Source: Paraspadella gotoi (lineage: Eukaryota > Chaetognatha). Taken from it: a stretch of DNA of 64,000 bases. The position numbers and the translations under genes were made by a program. Below the pieces are notes generated by a model. That model ran no database searches. It was given only the letters and a program-made list of their open reading frames with translations, and had not been told where the DNA came from. The stretch is from NCBI GenBank assembly GCA_051294375.1, contig CM119263.1:27120611-27184610 (forward strand), read 5' to 3'. Shown piece by piece: positions 33,612 through 45,477 of this stretch; the first letter of the stretch is position 1; each line of letters opens with the position of its first letter.

Positions 33612-36413
33612 TCACTTCAATGTCAGCAAAAAAAATGGATAAATTACTAAAAGCAGAGAAAAAAAATAAATAGGTTTGGAATTTCGTTGTTGAATTACAC
33701 GCTCTAGTCGGTTGAAAGTGTTGTTAACATAAAACTTTAAGTAATAATTAAAGCTTTTTTTATAACTCATTTTCAAAAAAAGGGTCATTATGACGTGCTT
33801 TATATGGGGTTTTAGGTTTTTGCCTCTGAGATGATTCCGTTTGCAACTAAATTCTAGTTTTGAAACCTGTTGAAGCACAATCAATTCTAATGATCTATGA
33901 TGCATATCATTAAATTCAAAGTTCATTGCTTGATTTATGAATCCGAGTTTCCAAGTCATTGCTTCAAAGTCCCACATTGAAAGTTGTCCATATATTTTTG
34001 AAAAAAATTGATGCACTGGAAGGATACTTATCGGGAGTGTTAGGAAAATAAGTCTGATGGAAAACTTAGAAATTTTGAAACATAAAATATGATTTATCAA
34101 ATGAAAAATTGGAAATGAAGCTAAAAAATATAGAATCCAAAAGTTTTCCTTTAAGTAAATCCAATAAAGCAATTTTATTTTATAACTGAAAAATTTAGTA
34201 TCCAAATTGTTGTCCAATTTACACAGAAACTTAACTTCATTAAGCACATTAGATTTAAGAATGTCTGGAAAAATAAAAACTATTACCTGAAAAATTACAG
34301 AAAAAAATATTAGAGCCCATGATAAAATTAATTTGTATTTTTTTAAGAACATTTTTTTTAATAGTCTGAAACCCCTAAAAATGAGCATGATGTAAGAAAG
34401 GTTGTAAAAATAAGATAAAGATTTTGCACAAATGTATAATTGCTCTTGTAAGTCAAACACTTCTCGAGTTTTCATTTTCATTGCAAGAGAAAGACCTTCC
34501 CCAAGCCTTCTGTTATTCCCTTTCCATTTTATGTCCAATAATAATCTAAAAATAGTAAAATTCGAAGAAGGAAATTCTCCAGCCAACTCCAATGAATGCA
34601 CAAAATCATTTAGCGACTCATAAGCACGCTTTCTTTTCTTTTTTTCTGTCAGTGTCCCAGCATAAATGGTAAAGTAAAATGATTGCTGGAGATAATTTAA
34701 AAATATCAATAATTGAACCAACAAAATAGCTAAGATATATTTTGCGTGGTTTTGAAATTGTTTCTTTAAAAAAAGGTTAAAGCAGTTAAAGACAAATCCA
34801 GAGATAAAGTCAAAGAGCATCAATAGTAAGATCAAGGAGAAACTAGGGGTCATTAGGTTATAATTTCCTAACCTAAGAACCACATTTGGAATAGTTGACT
34901 CTTTAATGTGAATTTTGCGTAATCTTTTTCGAATGGGATGTCGGCAGTCCTCGTCAACATTAGTAGCATTTGCTTTGTCTTTAAAAAACATACTAGGTTT
35001 CCAGTCGATGATGTTTCTGTCAAAGCCCTGAAAATGTAGACAATTGGTGGTAACTTGATTGAAAAGTTTCCAAGCACTACTGTTTTGATATGTATGAAAA
35101 GATTTTTTTTTACACTCAACGTACAACAGTTGTTGAGTGGAATCATTTGGCTCATTACTTGGTCTCCAAATATTGTGATAAAACAAGAGGCGCGGCATGT
35201 TATCCCTTTTAAGAGTAGCCAAGCCCCAAATAAGAAACACTGTTGAATACTCCCTGGGATAATTCGTGACAAATTCTGGGTCATCCAAATATTCTGTGAC
35301 AACGACACTCTTCTCCACTTCATTGAAAAAAGAAAACAAGAAAAAACTTGTAAAAGAAACCAGCAGAAGCTGAGTAAGTCTTGGCTTTTGACACAACGCG
35401 ACGCGCTCATAGTTTAATTGAGAATGAAGAAACATTGATCTAAGTAGATGCACCAGTTCGGATGGAGTAAAAACTCTAAGTGGTATAAAAGAAACAAAAA
35501 TTCCAAACCAGAGATTAATCTTGATGCTGAAATTGAATATCATGTAAAGACAGACAGATGCTCCAATCAATGATTGAATCAAGCCAGTGGCCTCTAGGAA
35601 TTTTAATTTTATAAATGAAGAATTGTAAGGTCCCATGACATTATACTCCAATTTTCGAAATTGCAATGCCCCTTTCGTCAGACCAATCAAGGAAATTGCG
35701 ATTGAAACCAATTGAAAAGTATTATCCCGAATGTTCCATCGACAAACAAATTCTCTGTGTCCGATGAATGAACGAACATAGTTGCATGTACAAACTTCAT
35801 TTATGGATTTAATCGTGCCATTAACAATTTTATGAAGGAAACCTTGAGTAGCCGCATTTGCCTGGTAGTACTTTGGTAGGACGTCTATATTGTCGTCGGG
35901 TAAATATCTAATGTACTTTTTTGGCAGCAGAACTTCTTCAGGAAAACAATGTTTATTCTCGCTGTCTGCACTGGTTAGAGAGATGATCAAGCCTCCAATC
36001 TGTACTAAGAGTTGCGGGAAGTCTTCTACCAAACAATGTAAAAAATTGATATAAAACAAAAATTTTTCTTTAGAGGCTAATACATTTTCACGTTCGATTT
36101 TTTTCCCCAGGTACAAATCTAGAGAAACGGGAATAGAACCTAAGCCAAAAATGAAAAAGGCGACAGTCCAACATCGTGCCGACTTTTTTTGCCAAAGTCT
36201 TTTGTAGTGTTGCCTTTGTTTGAACAGCAAATTAACACCGTAAATAGTCGAGATTATACAATGAAGTGTTACAAAAAAACCAACCGCAAATCCAATTCTG
36301 CTCAGAAAAACATGTTTTTTCTTTGCGTAATCTTTTGCAGTTTTCAAGTCGGTGGCGATGTCAAAAACATTTAGTGCGGAAGTGATGAGTGGTGGAAACA
36401 TTCGGAGATCCAT
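33612..36413 (-). CDS. XK-related (XKR)-like multipass membrane protein, 933 aa, intronless
   Basis: This is one uninterrupted frame with a good start context (AACAACATGG). The N-terminal part shows the XKR-like pattern: FDIATDLKTAKDYA (~17-30), GSIPVSLDLYLGKK (~92-105), LVEDFPQLLVQIG (~128-140), C-x-C (~208-210), CRWNI (~224-228), and LRVFTPSELVHLL (~312-324). The same landmarks occur in the 752 aa gene 2.1 kb downstream (SIIPVSFDFYL, ESFWQLLLQ, VFTPSELAYF). The similarity also extends to the C-terminal halves, for example LILSWALIFFSVIF here and MISWTLIFLSIIF there. The extra ~600 residues include several more hydrophobic segments and a hydrophilic loop (~430-520). A lipid-scramblase-like or transport role at a membrane is inference from XKR relatives. 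The lack of introns could mean an old retrocopy followed by tandem duplication. Confidence 0.82.
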   Translation of the reverse strand: MDLRMFPPLITSALNVFDIATDLKTAKDYAKKKHVFLSRIGFAVGFFVTLHCIISTIYGVNLLFKQRQHYKRLWQKKSARCWTVAFFIFGLGSIPVSLDLYLGKKIERENVLASKEKFLFYINFLHCLVEDFPQLLVQIGGLIISLTSADSENKHCFPEEVLLPKKYIRYLPDDNIDVLPKYYQANAATQGFLHKIVNGTIKSINEVCTCNYVRSFIGHREFVCRWNIRDNTFQLVSIAISLIGLTKGALQFRKLEYNVMGPYNSSFIKLKFLEATGLIQSLIGASVCLYMIFNFSIKINLWFGIFVSFIPLRVFTPSELVHLLRSMFLHSQLNYERVALCQKPRLTQLLLVSFTSFFLFSFFNEVEKSVVVTEYLDDPEFVTNYPREYSTVFLIWGLATLKRDNMPRLLFYHNIWRPSNEPNDSTQQLLYVECKKKSFHTYQNSSAWKLFNQVTTNCLHFQGFDRNIIDWKPSMFFKDKANATNVDEDCRHPIRKRLRKIHIKESTIPNVVLRLGNYNLMTPSFSLILLLMLFDFISGFVFNCFNLFLKKQFQNHAKYILAILLVQLLIFLNYLQQSFYFTIYAGTLTEKKKRKRAYESLNDFVHSLELAGEFPSSNFTIFRLLLDIKWKGNNRRLGEGLSLAMKMKTREVFDLQEQLYICAKSLSYFYNLSYIMLIFRGFRLLKKMFLKKYKLILSWALIFFSVIFQVIVFIFPDILKSNVLNEVKFLCKLDNNLDTKFFSYKIKLLYWIYLKENFWILYFLASFPIFHLINHILCFKISKFSIRLIFLTLPISILPVHQFFSKIYGQLSMWDFEAMTWKLGFINQAMNFEFNDMHHRSLELIVLQQVSKLEFSCKRNHLRGKNLKPHIKHVIMTLFLKMSYKKSFNYYLKFYVNNTFNRLERVIQQRNSKPIYFFSLLLVIYPFFLLTLK

Positions 36414-37250
36414 GTTGTTGTTGTTTTATGTTCGGCGAAGAAACTGCAAATAATAAAGATAAATGTGTTGCAGAATTTCTTATCTTTTTCTGGTTATGGA
36501 GTTTTTTTGCTTCATCCGATCATCCGATCCGAATTTGATTCTGGTGGCTTGAAACTCCTGCGATGAGACGGTGCAGGTAATTTAAAACGGTGAGGGGGGG
36601 TTTCACCGGCACTATGCTTTACGATCGAATATGCCCCAACGTACGATTACCCTGCTCGAACTAATATGCTTACAGCAGACCTAACTTGAACTCTATGATT
36701 CACATTTTTGGGCTGTCGGTCCGCTCCCAAACTTAGATCCTCTCAGAACATCTGTTTTTTTGTCCCTTTGCCTGTCTGTCCGTCCGCCCATTTTAGCTAA
36801 ACATGGAATGAGTTTTTAAAATGAAAAAAAAAAAAAAACAATAGATCAATAATTTTTTTTCTATACTAAATTAACCCGTTCGGATATGACGTTGTTTGTT
36901 CAAAGTTGTTTAAATTTCCCAGAGCTAAATATATGTGTTTTATTTCGAATTTAACAAGGTTGATTCAGTACATACATGAGCATCAAAAAAAGCTAAGACT
37001 AAAGACAAAACAAAGTTAACCAGTGGCTGCGCCAATACATGTAAATCTCTTTCAAATTTCAAATTTTTTGAATGTTCCTTTGTCTTACAAAAGGCCTCCT
37101 GTTTTGTAAAGCCTTCTCATAAAATAAGGTGAAAATACAAAGAAGATTTAATAGTAGAAATCTACTATGAAATTAAACTCAATAGGGGCGGGGGTTCAAA
37201 ACTTTATTCTTGAAGTCTACTTTAAGGTAAAAAAGAATTTTTTAAAAAAA
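36414..37250. other. Upstream region of the 933 aa gene
   Basis: AT-rich, with a GTCC-type patch at about 36775-36790. I see no clear core promoter and no second gene. Confidence 0.45.
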
Positions 37251-37790
37251 GTTCGATTTTAATGCTTTTATTGTTGCTATTAAAATTACAATATTACTAT
37301 ATAATGATAAAAAAAAAATTTTTAATCAATTCTTAACTTTTTTTGATGGATTCTGATAGAGCATAAAAAGTTAAATAAAAAATTTAACACAACTTTCCAA
37401 AATATTTATGTTTTCTTGGTCAAAATTAAGAAAAAGTAATAAAATTATCGAAAAATGATGATGATGATGATTATAAATAGTTTTTTCATATTTTTCACAT
37501 ACTTATGATTAAAATATCGAAAAAGAATTATACTTTGTGTAGACAACTTTTTGCAAGCTACCTGAATCTGATCTTAAAAATCAAAAAATCAAAAAAAAAA
37601 TTTTTAGCCTTTCCTATTTAGAAATAATATTTTAAAAATTAATATATTGAGTATGGAGTAATATAAAAAAATTGTCTATTCAAATTTTTTTAAAAATGTC
37701 TAAATTTTTCGTTTGAGCAGGTGCTTAATTCAATTTCTTAACCACCTTACTGAGTTAGTCTCCCCCTATTAATAGGACTGTTCTTTTGTT
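37251..37790 (-). mobile_element. Second miniature-element family, copy 2
   Basis: The reverse complement resembles 8395-8890: TAATAGGGGGAG at the outer end, CTCAAACGA, TAGGAAAGGC, the ATCATCATC core and CTCTATCAGAATCCATC. Its right end lies inside the 3.6 kb block duplicated at 41366. Confidence 0.5.
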
Positions 37791-38205
37791 TCAGAAAAGA
37801 TTTACAAAGATTGCTTGAAAATTACCACTATAGACGAAACAAGGTTAAAGTTATCGATTAAAATATTCAATCATTAAAGAATGCGACAATTCTCTTGAGA
37901 ACTAAATTTTTCGAACAGTAGATCTTAGAAAATAAAATTCTTTCTACGTTCGTTAAACATGGCATTAATGTCACAGTAACCAAATAAAATAAGGTTCCTT
38001 TTAGTTCTGTAGACTTTTCGTCTGTCTTTCGTCAGCGGATTTCGTTCGCGAAGATGAAAACATAAAAATATTAACATAAGTAATCATTTTATTTCCATTT
38101 TCCGGCGTTGGATCGATTTTCCGAGCTCGAAGACGTCAGAAAGTCACGTGACTAGGAACGAAGATAATTTTTGTGTCGGTGTCGATTTATTTTGTTTCAG
38201 AGAGA

Positions 38206-38251
38206 GGCAGGGGCAGGGGCAGGGGCAGGGGTAGGGACAGGGGCAGGGGCG
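38206..38251. repeat. GGGGCA minisatellite, potential G-quadruplex
   Basis: Seven or more G runs of three to four bases are separated by two or three bases (CA, TA, ACA). The plus strand could fold into a G-quadruplex. It is repeated at 41837-41881 in the duplicated block. Confidence 0.85.
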
Positions 38252-38356
38252 TGTTTCTTATATAAAGCTTAGATTGAATATTTCTTTCATGCTTTTTATA
38301 GGTAAAAGTTTTCTTTTTCTTTTGACCCTTGCTAATATTTTTATTAATATTTTAGG

Positions 38357-38468
38357 AAAAAACAGTTTTGGTGGTAAACAACGATTTTTAATTGACAAAA
38401 TAGTCGGATATGTTTCGACTCTTGTTTTTGCGAGTCTTCATCGTTGTTTGCCACCAAACTGTTTTTTT
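38357..38468 (-). ncRNA. Long hairpin enclosing hammerhead-like motif, copy 3
   Basis: Arms 38357-38385 and 38440-38468 pair almost perfectly (AAACAACGAT with ATCGTTGTTT, plus CAGTTTTGGTGG with its complement lacking one base). The loop carries the minus-strand motif GATGAA, stem GACTC, loop, GAGTC, GAAACATATCCG at 38405-38442. The U of a CUGA core is missing. A copy with a perfect arm stands at about 41990-42105. Confidence 0.45.
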
Positions 38469-39002
38469 TCTTAATTCCGAAACGCAACGAAAAGAGAGAA
38501 AATTAATAATGTCTATTAATATTTGAAAATCTAAATCTTAAAATAGTGAAACAATGTAATTTTGCAATTTTCCTAAGGATTATACTTTCCAACATTTTGT
38601 AAAAACTTTAAATTGATTTTTAAAAACTTTTTTAAAATTTTTTAGAAACTAACCCTATCTTATGTGAAAGGATCAGTTTAAATTACCCCTTAAAGGTCGC
38701 GACATTACTCGAACTTGTAATAACTTAAACGAATTGATTATTAAAAGAAGAGGAACTTATTAACAGTTACTATCAGAGGTGTCCAAAGACCAAAGGCAAA
38801 CACCTTTGTCGGTCGGTCGGTCGGTAATAAAATAAGGACCAGTTTCCTCGGCAGCGAAACTTACCTTACTTCATGCCTTAGCTGCCGGAGAATATAAAAA
38901 AATATATTTTTTTCTATTTTACAAAACAACTGTTAAAAATAAAATAACATTTCTTATTCAAACTCTAACCGTTCGATGAACCGCCTTAAACTGCTTGAGA
39001 AG

Positions 39003-39105
<103 letters not shown>

Positions 39106-39457
39106 CTTTTTCCTCTACCACTTTCGAATTCTACCCCTCGACGCGCAATTTTCTCCACCCATCTTACCCCACTCCCACCTTCCCACCCACCTTCCCCTTC
39201 TTCACCCCCTTCGCCCCAAAAGCGACGACCACCAACTCTCGTCTCTCTCGACCCAACGAGGCGAATTCTTTTCATTTTTCACTTTCACTTTCTTCGGCCT
39301 AATTTACGTAACGCCGAAGTCGAATCGGCTCCTCATCGCGTCGTTTAGAAATTGAGGAGTCGACGAATGAATAGCGCCGACGACGCCGATGCTCGAACGA
39401 TTTCTCCGCGGCGCTCCTTTTTTTTCTGCTTTTCTTTATGACATTTTTTTTCAAGCG

Positions 39458-39461
<4 letters not shown>

Positions 39462-39540
<79 letters not shown>

Positions 39541-39541
39541 C
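39462..39541. repeat. (CT)n microsatellite
   Basis: A CT array with one TTCT interruption. The matching array at about 43071-43203 is longer and more broken. Confidence 0.95.
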
Positions 39542-39826
39542 TCATATCTAAACCCGCAATCATAGTATGTTTTTCCCGCTCTGTTCCCTCTTCTTTTTCT
39601 TCGCTTTCTTTATTTCGTATCCAATGTCTTCTTTTACTTTTTTTTTTTTGTCGTTTTTTACAACAATTTTTTTTAAAATTCAATAAAATGTATTTATTAA
39701 TATTTAATCTAAGTTACTTTACTTAAATAAATCGTTCTCTATCCCGTCTTTAAATTAAAATATTCTAGAACCTATCTTTCCTTCCTTCTTTCCTCACCCT
39801 CCTTTTCTTCCGCGCCACACGCGCCT

Positions 39827-39849
39827 CTCTCTCTCTCTCTCTCTCCCTT

Positions 39850-39900
<51 letters not shown>
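39827..39900. repeat. (CT)n microsatellite
   Basis: A CT array with a CCCTTTGT interruption, repeated at about 43497-43573. Confidence 0.95.
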
Positions 39901-39902
<2 letters not shown>

Positions 39903-41340
39903 GTTTGACTTTTTTAAGTCATATGGAAACCCGAGTTTTAATCAAAATCGAACAAGAAAAAGAGAGAATACAGAAAAGGTTAGAAAAGGTTAAAACGACC
40001 AAATCTGACGTTTAGTTCTCATTAGTTTAGCAATTTGACACAAGTAAGGTAAGGGTGGAGGGAAAGTAAAAAGATGACAGAAATATTTCAAATCCCTTGA
40101 AAAATTAAAAAGTTACCGAAGCTGTCATTTCCCTCAAAATCAAGCCGTTGACACTGACGACGAGGTGATTGCCAACGACGACGACGACGGACACGACGAC
40201 AAAGACGATTGACACCACGAGAAGAGAACGTAATCCCTGGAAAACACCCGGAAGAGAGAAAAATATGAGAAAATTGGAGCGGGAAGGAAAAAAAAGGGGT
40301 TCGTTGTTTGAATTGCGGATTGGTTATTAGAAATGGGTAAGGACTTGGATGGAGTGACAACGTTAGTCTTTAGAAAAGGCATGGACTCAGGAAAAATGTG
40401 AAATATGGTGATTTGCTGGATTTAAAACGAGAAAGTTTTTTTTAATAGTCAACAACGATGAGATATATTTTAAATAAAATAGAAGATTGGGAAGAAACCT
40501 CAAACAAACGTCCTCGGGTAAGAAAAAATGAAAAAAGAAAGAGTAGAATAAGACGCACTTCATTGAAAATCTCGCGCGCAGAAAGAATGTTTGCACCAAG
40601 CGAGACCGATTTCTCGTTCATGTTTGTGCGCGTCGAAGTCGAGAGGCGAAAGGACAAAAAGCCAGAAGACAAGGTTTAAGAGGCGAAATGTCGAAAGAGA
40701 CGAATCTGAAAAGGCGAGAAGCTGGCAAAAAGAAAAATGTGGGGAAAGCAATTTGGCGCGAATTTGAATTCGGCTTCGAAGAGCGAGATCTTCGACCGTG
40801 AAGGGAATTGGGAAACGAAAGGAGAAAGATAAAAAAAAGAAAGAAAAATGAAAGGAAAAAAAAAGAGAGAAAAAGAGACGAAAGAAATTGGAACGGTATG
40901 AAAAAACCGAAATAAAACAATTGTAAAAACATGGAAGGCAGTATCAATGAGAATTTATTTAAAAATAGGGAAGAAAAAGAAAGAAATAAGGTGATGAAGA
41001 GTAAAAATGCTCAGAGGAAAATGATTTATGCACAAAAAAAAATAAAAAGAAAACTAGAAAAGAAATCGAAAATGCGGAGACGCTGGTGCAACCAAGCAAG
41101 GAGCGACACTCGATAAATCAGGGTTGAGAAGCGTTGGGCCTTTTGAAAGCTGGTAGTTGGAAAGTTGGGGCTTATAAAAGCTTGCAGGCTTATACAAGCT
41201 TGGGAGCAGTTGAAAGCTAGTAACCGCAAGGCGAAACGGCAGGAACGATCCAAATACGAGAATTTAATGAGAAAGTAAAAAACAGTGCGAATAAAAACAA
41301 GTTAAACAACAAAGACTAGTGAAGCTTTTTGTGTGCCATT
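39901..41340. other. No confident gene; purine-rich sequence
   Basis: Frames of 60-110 codons here are Lys/Arg/Glu-rich or their Phe/Ser/Leu-rich antisense. The second copy of the block does not preserve any of them, owing to indels. Confidence 0.5.
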
Positions 41341-41365
41341 NNNNNNNNNNNNNNNNNNNNNNNNN
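41341..41365. other. 25-N assembly gap between duplicate blocks
   Basis: Exactly 25 N, the same length as six other gaps here; the fixed length points to a placeholder rather than a measured distance. Confidence 0.95.
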
Positions 41366-42643
41366 TTCTTAACCACCTTACTGAGTTAGTCTCCCCCTAT
41401 TAATAGGACTGTTCTTTTGTTTCAGAAAAGATTTACAAAGATTGCTTGAAAATTACCACTATAGACGAAACAAGGTTAAAGTTATCGATTAAAATATTTC
41501 AATCATTAAAGAATGCGACAATTCTCTTGAGAACTAAATTTTTCGAACAGTAGATCTTAGAAATAAAATTCTTTCTACGTTCGTTAAACATGGCATTAAT
41601 GTCACAGTAACCAAATAAAATAAGGTTCATTTTAGTTCTGTAGACTTTTCGTCTGTCTTTCGTCAGCGGATTTCGTTCGCGAAGATGAAAACATAAAAAT
41701 ATTAACATAAGTAATCATTTTATTTCCATTTTCCGGCGTTGGATCGATTTTCCGAGCTCGAAGACGTCAGAAAGTCACGTGACTAGGAACGAAGATAATT
41801 TTTGTGTCGGTGTCGATTTATTTTGTTTCAGAGAGAGGCAGGGGCAGGGGCAGGGGCAGGGGTAGGGACAGGGCAGGGGCGTGTTTCTTATATAAAGCTT
41901 AGATTGAATATTTCTTTCATGCTTTTTATAGGTAAAAGTTTTCTTTTTCTTCTTTTGACCCTTGCTAATATTTTTATTAATATTTTAGGAAAAAACAGTT
42001 TTGGTGGTAAACAACGATTTTTAATTGACAAAATAGTCGGATATGTTTCGACTCTTGTTTTTGCGAGTCTTCATCGTTGTTTGCCACCAAAACTGTTTTT
42101 TTCTTAAATTCCGAAACGCAACGAAAAGAGAGAAAATTAATAATGTCTATTAATATTTGAAAATCTAAATCTTAAAATAGTGAAACAAGTAATTTTGCAA
42201 TTTTCCTAAGGATTTATACTTTCCAACATTTTGTAAAAACTTTGAATTGATTTTTAAAAACTTTTTTAAAATTTTTTAGAAAACTAACCCTATCTTATGT
42301 GAAAGGATCAGTTAAATTACCCCTTAAAGGTCGCGACATTACTCGAACTTGTAATAACTTAAACGAATTGATTATTAAAAGAAGAGGAACTTATTAACAG
42401 TTACTATCAGAGGTGTCCAAAGACCAAAGGCAAACACCTTTGGTCGGTCGGTCGGTCGGTCGGTCGGGAATAAAACAAGGACCAGTTTCCTCGGCAGCGA
42501 AACTTACCTTACTTCATGCCTTAGCTGCCGAGAAATATAAAAAAATATATTTTTTTCTATTTTACAAAACAACTGTAAAATAAAATAACATTTCTTATTC
42601 AAACTCTAACCGTTCGATGAACCGCCTTAAACTGCTTGAGAAG

Positions 42644-42689
<46 letters not shown>

Positions 42690-43124
42690 TTTTTCTTTTT
42701 TCCTCTACCACTTTCGAATTCTACCCCTCGACGCGCAATTTTCTCCACCCATCTTACCCCGCTCCCACCTTCCCACTCCCACCTTCCCCTTCTTCACCCC
42801 CTTCGCCCCAAAAGTGACGACCACCAACTCTCGTCTCTCTCGACCCAACGAGGCGAATTCTTTTCATTTTTCACTTTCACTTTCTTCGGCCTAATTGCGT
42901 AACGCCGAAGTCGAATCGGCTCCTCATCGGCGTCGTTTAGAAATTGAGGAGTCGACGAATGAATAGCGCCGACGACGCCGATGCTCGAACGATTTCTCCG
43001 GCGGCGCTCCTTTTTTTCTGCTTTTCTTTATGACATTTTTTTTCAAGCGCTTCTCTCTTATCTTCTTTTTGCTTCTCTCTCTCTCTCTCTCCTCTCTTTA
43101 TCTATTCTCTCTCTCTCTCTCTCT

Positions 43125-43190
<66 letters not shown>

Positions 43191-43520
43191 TCTCTCTCTC
43201 TCTCCCATATCTAAACCGCAATCAGTAGTAATGGTTTTCCCGCTCTGTTCCCTCTTTCTTTTTTTCTTTCCGCTTTCTTTATTTCGTATCCAATGTCTTC
43301 TTTTACTTTTTTTTTATTGTCGTTTTTTACAACAATTTTTTTTAAAATTCAATAAAATGTATTTATTATATGTTAATCTAAGTTACTTTACTTAAATTAA
43401 ATCGTTCTCTATTCCCGTCTTTAAATTAAAAATTCTAGAAACCTATCTTTCCTTCCTTCTTTCCTCACCCTCCTTTTCTTCCGCGCCACACGCGCCTCTC
43501 TCTCTCTCTCTCTCTCCCTT

Positions 43521-43574
<54 letters not shown>

Positions 43575-44975
43575 GTTTGACTTTTTTAAGTCATATGGAA
43601 ACCCGAGTTTTTAATCAAAATCGAACAAGAAAAAAGAGAGAATACAGAAAAGGTTAGAAAAGGTTAAAACGACCAAATCTGACGTTTAGTTCTCATTAGT
43701 TTAGCAATTTGACACAAGTAAGGTAAGGGTGGAGGGAAAGTAAAAAGATGACAGAAATATTTCAAATCCCTTGAAAATTAAAAGAATTACCGAAGCTGTC
43801 ATTTCCCTCTAAATCAAGCGTTGACACTGACGACGAGGTGATTGCCAACGACGACGACGACGACGACAAAGACGATGACACCAACGAGAAGAGAAACTAA
43901 TCCTGAAAAACCCGCGAAGAGAGAAAAATATAGAAAATTGGAGGTAGAAAAAAAAGGGTTCGTTGTTTTGAGATTCGCTGTTGGGTTATTGGAAATGGGG
44001 TAAGGATTGGATGAGTGACAACTTAGTCTTTAAAAAGGATGACTCAGGAAAAGATGGAAATATGTGTGATTTGCTGGATTTAAAACAGAATGTTTTTTTT
44101 AATAGTCAACAACGATGAGATATATTTAAATAAATAGAAGGATTGGGGAAGAAACCCTCGAAACAAACGTCCTCGGGTAAAAAAATGGAAAAGAAAGAAG
44201 TAAGAAATAAACGCGACTTCATTGAAAATCTCGCGCAGAAAAATGTTGCACCAACTGAGGACCGATTTCTCGTTCATGTTTTGCGGCTCGAAGGTCGAGA
44301 GGCGAAAGGGGAAAAAGCCAAAGACGAAGGTTTAAAGGCGAAATGTCGAAAGACGAATCTGAAAAGGCGAAAGTCAAAAAGAGAAAATGTGGAAAGCAAT
44401 TTGGCGCGAATTTGGAATTCGCTTCGAAGAGACGAGATCTTCGACCGGTGGAAGGGAATTGGGAAACGAAAGGAGAAAGATGAAAAAAGGAAAGAAAAAT
44501 GAGAAGAAAAAAAAAAGACGAGAAAAGAGAGAAAGAAAATTGAACGGTATGAAAAACCGAAATAAAACAATTAAAAAATGGAAGAGTATAATGAGAAATT
44601 ATTTAAAAATAGGGAAAAAAAAGAAAGGAAAAAGTGATGAAGAGTAAAAAAGCTCAGAGGGAAAATGATTTATGCAAAAAAAAAAAAAAAAATAGAAAGA
44701 ATCGAAAATGCGGAGACGTCGCACCAAGCAGAGGAGCGACACTCGTAAATCAGGGTAGAGCGTTGGGCCTTTTGAAAGCTGGGTAGGTTTGGAAAGCTTT
44801 GGGGGCTTATAAAGCTTGGCAGGCTTATAAAGCTTGGGAGGCATTGGAAGCTTGTAACCGCAAGGCGAAACGGAGGAACGATCAAATACGAAGATTTAAT
44901 TGAGAAAGTAAAAAACAGTTGCGAATAAAAACAAGTTAAACAACAAGACTAGTGAAGCTTTTTTGTGTGCCATGC
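41366..44975. repeat. Duplicated block C, second (indel-rich) copy
   Basis: Same order of features as 37734-41340: G-rich minisatellite, long hairpin (~41990-42105), GGTC repeats (~42443-42467) and CT arrays. The 43.8-44.9 kb part has many single-base deletions relative to the first copy. Confidence 0.85.
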
Positions 44976-45444
44976 CTTGTTGACATCCATGCCGTGTTCT
45001 CTCTTTTTTATCTTTATTTCTTCCCTTTCTCTCCTTAAATCTTTTTTTAATTTTAGTTTTACGACGCCATTAGAAGAGAATCGGCAAAAGGTTAGGCTTG
45101 AAAAGGTACTGGCAAAAAAATCTCGTAAAAAGAGCCATAAAAATAAAAATAACAAAGATAAGAAAAGATAAAAGATAATTGAAAAAAAAAGAAACGACAG
45201 GAAACAAACAGAATAAAAAAGAAAAATATAAATAATAATCAAAAGTCAAAGAAAAAAGAACCAAAATATATAACAATATTGATTAATTATGATACTTAGA
45301 CTTAGATTTGATGTTCACCGATAAAATCTCTCTTCAAATCGTAACTTTTCGCCCGCAAACAGAAACCAGGACCCAAACGATGAAAAGAAATTGACTCTTC
45401 GGTTCCATTTAATTCCGATGGAACGAAGAAGAACCCATCAAGGC

Positions 45445-45477
<33 letters not shown>

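Noticed and set aside
34868-35410. 180-codon minus-strand frame
   Set aside because: It lies wholly inside the 933 aa gene in another frame and has no protein-like features of its own.
38274-38474. 66-codon frame present in both block C copies
   Set aside because: It runs through the long hairpin, and its repetition is due to the block duplication.
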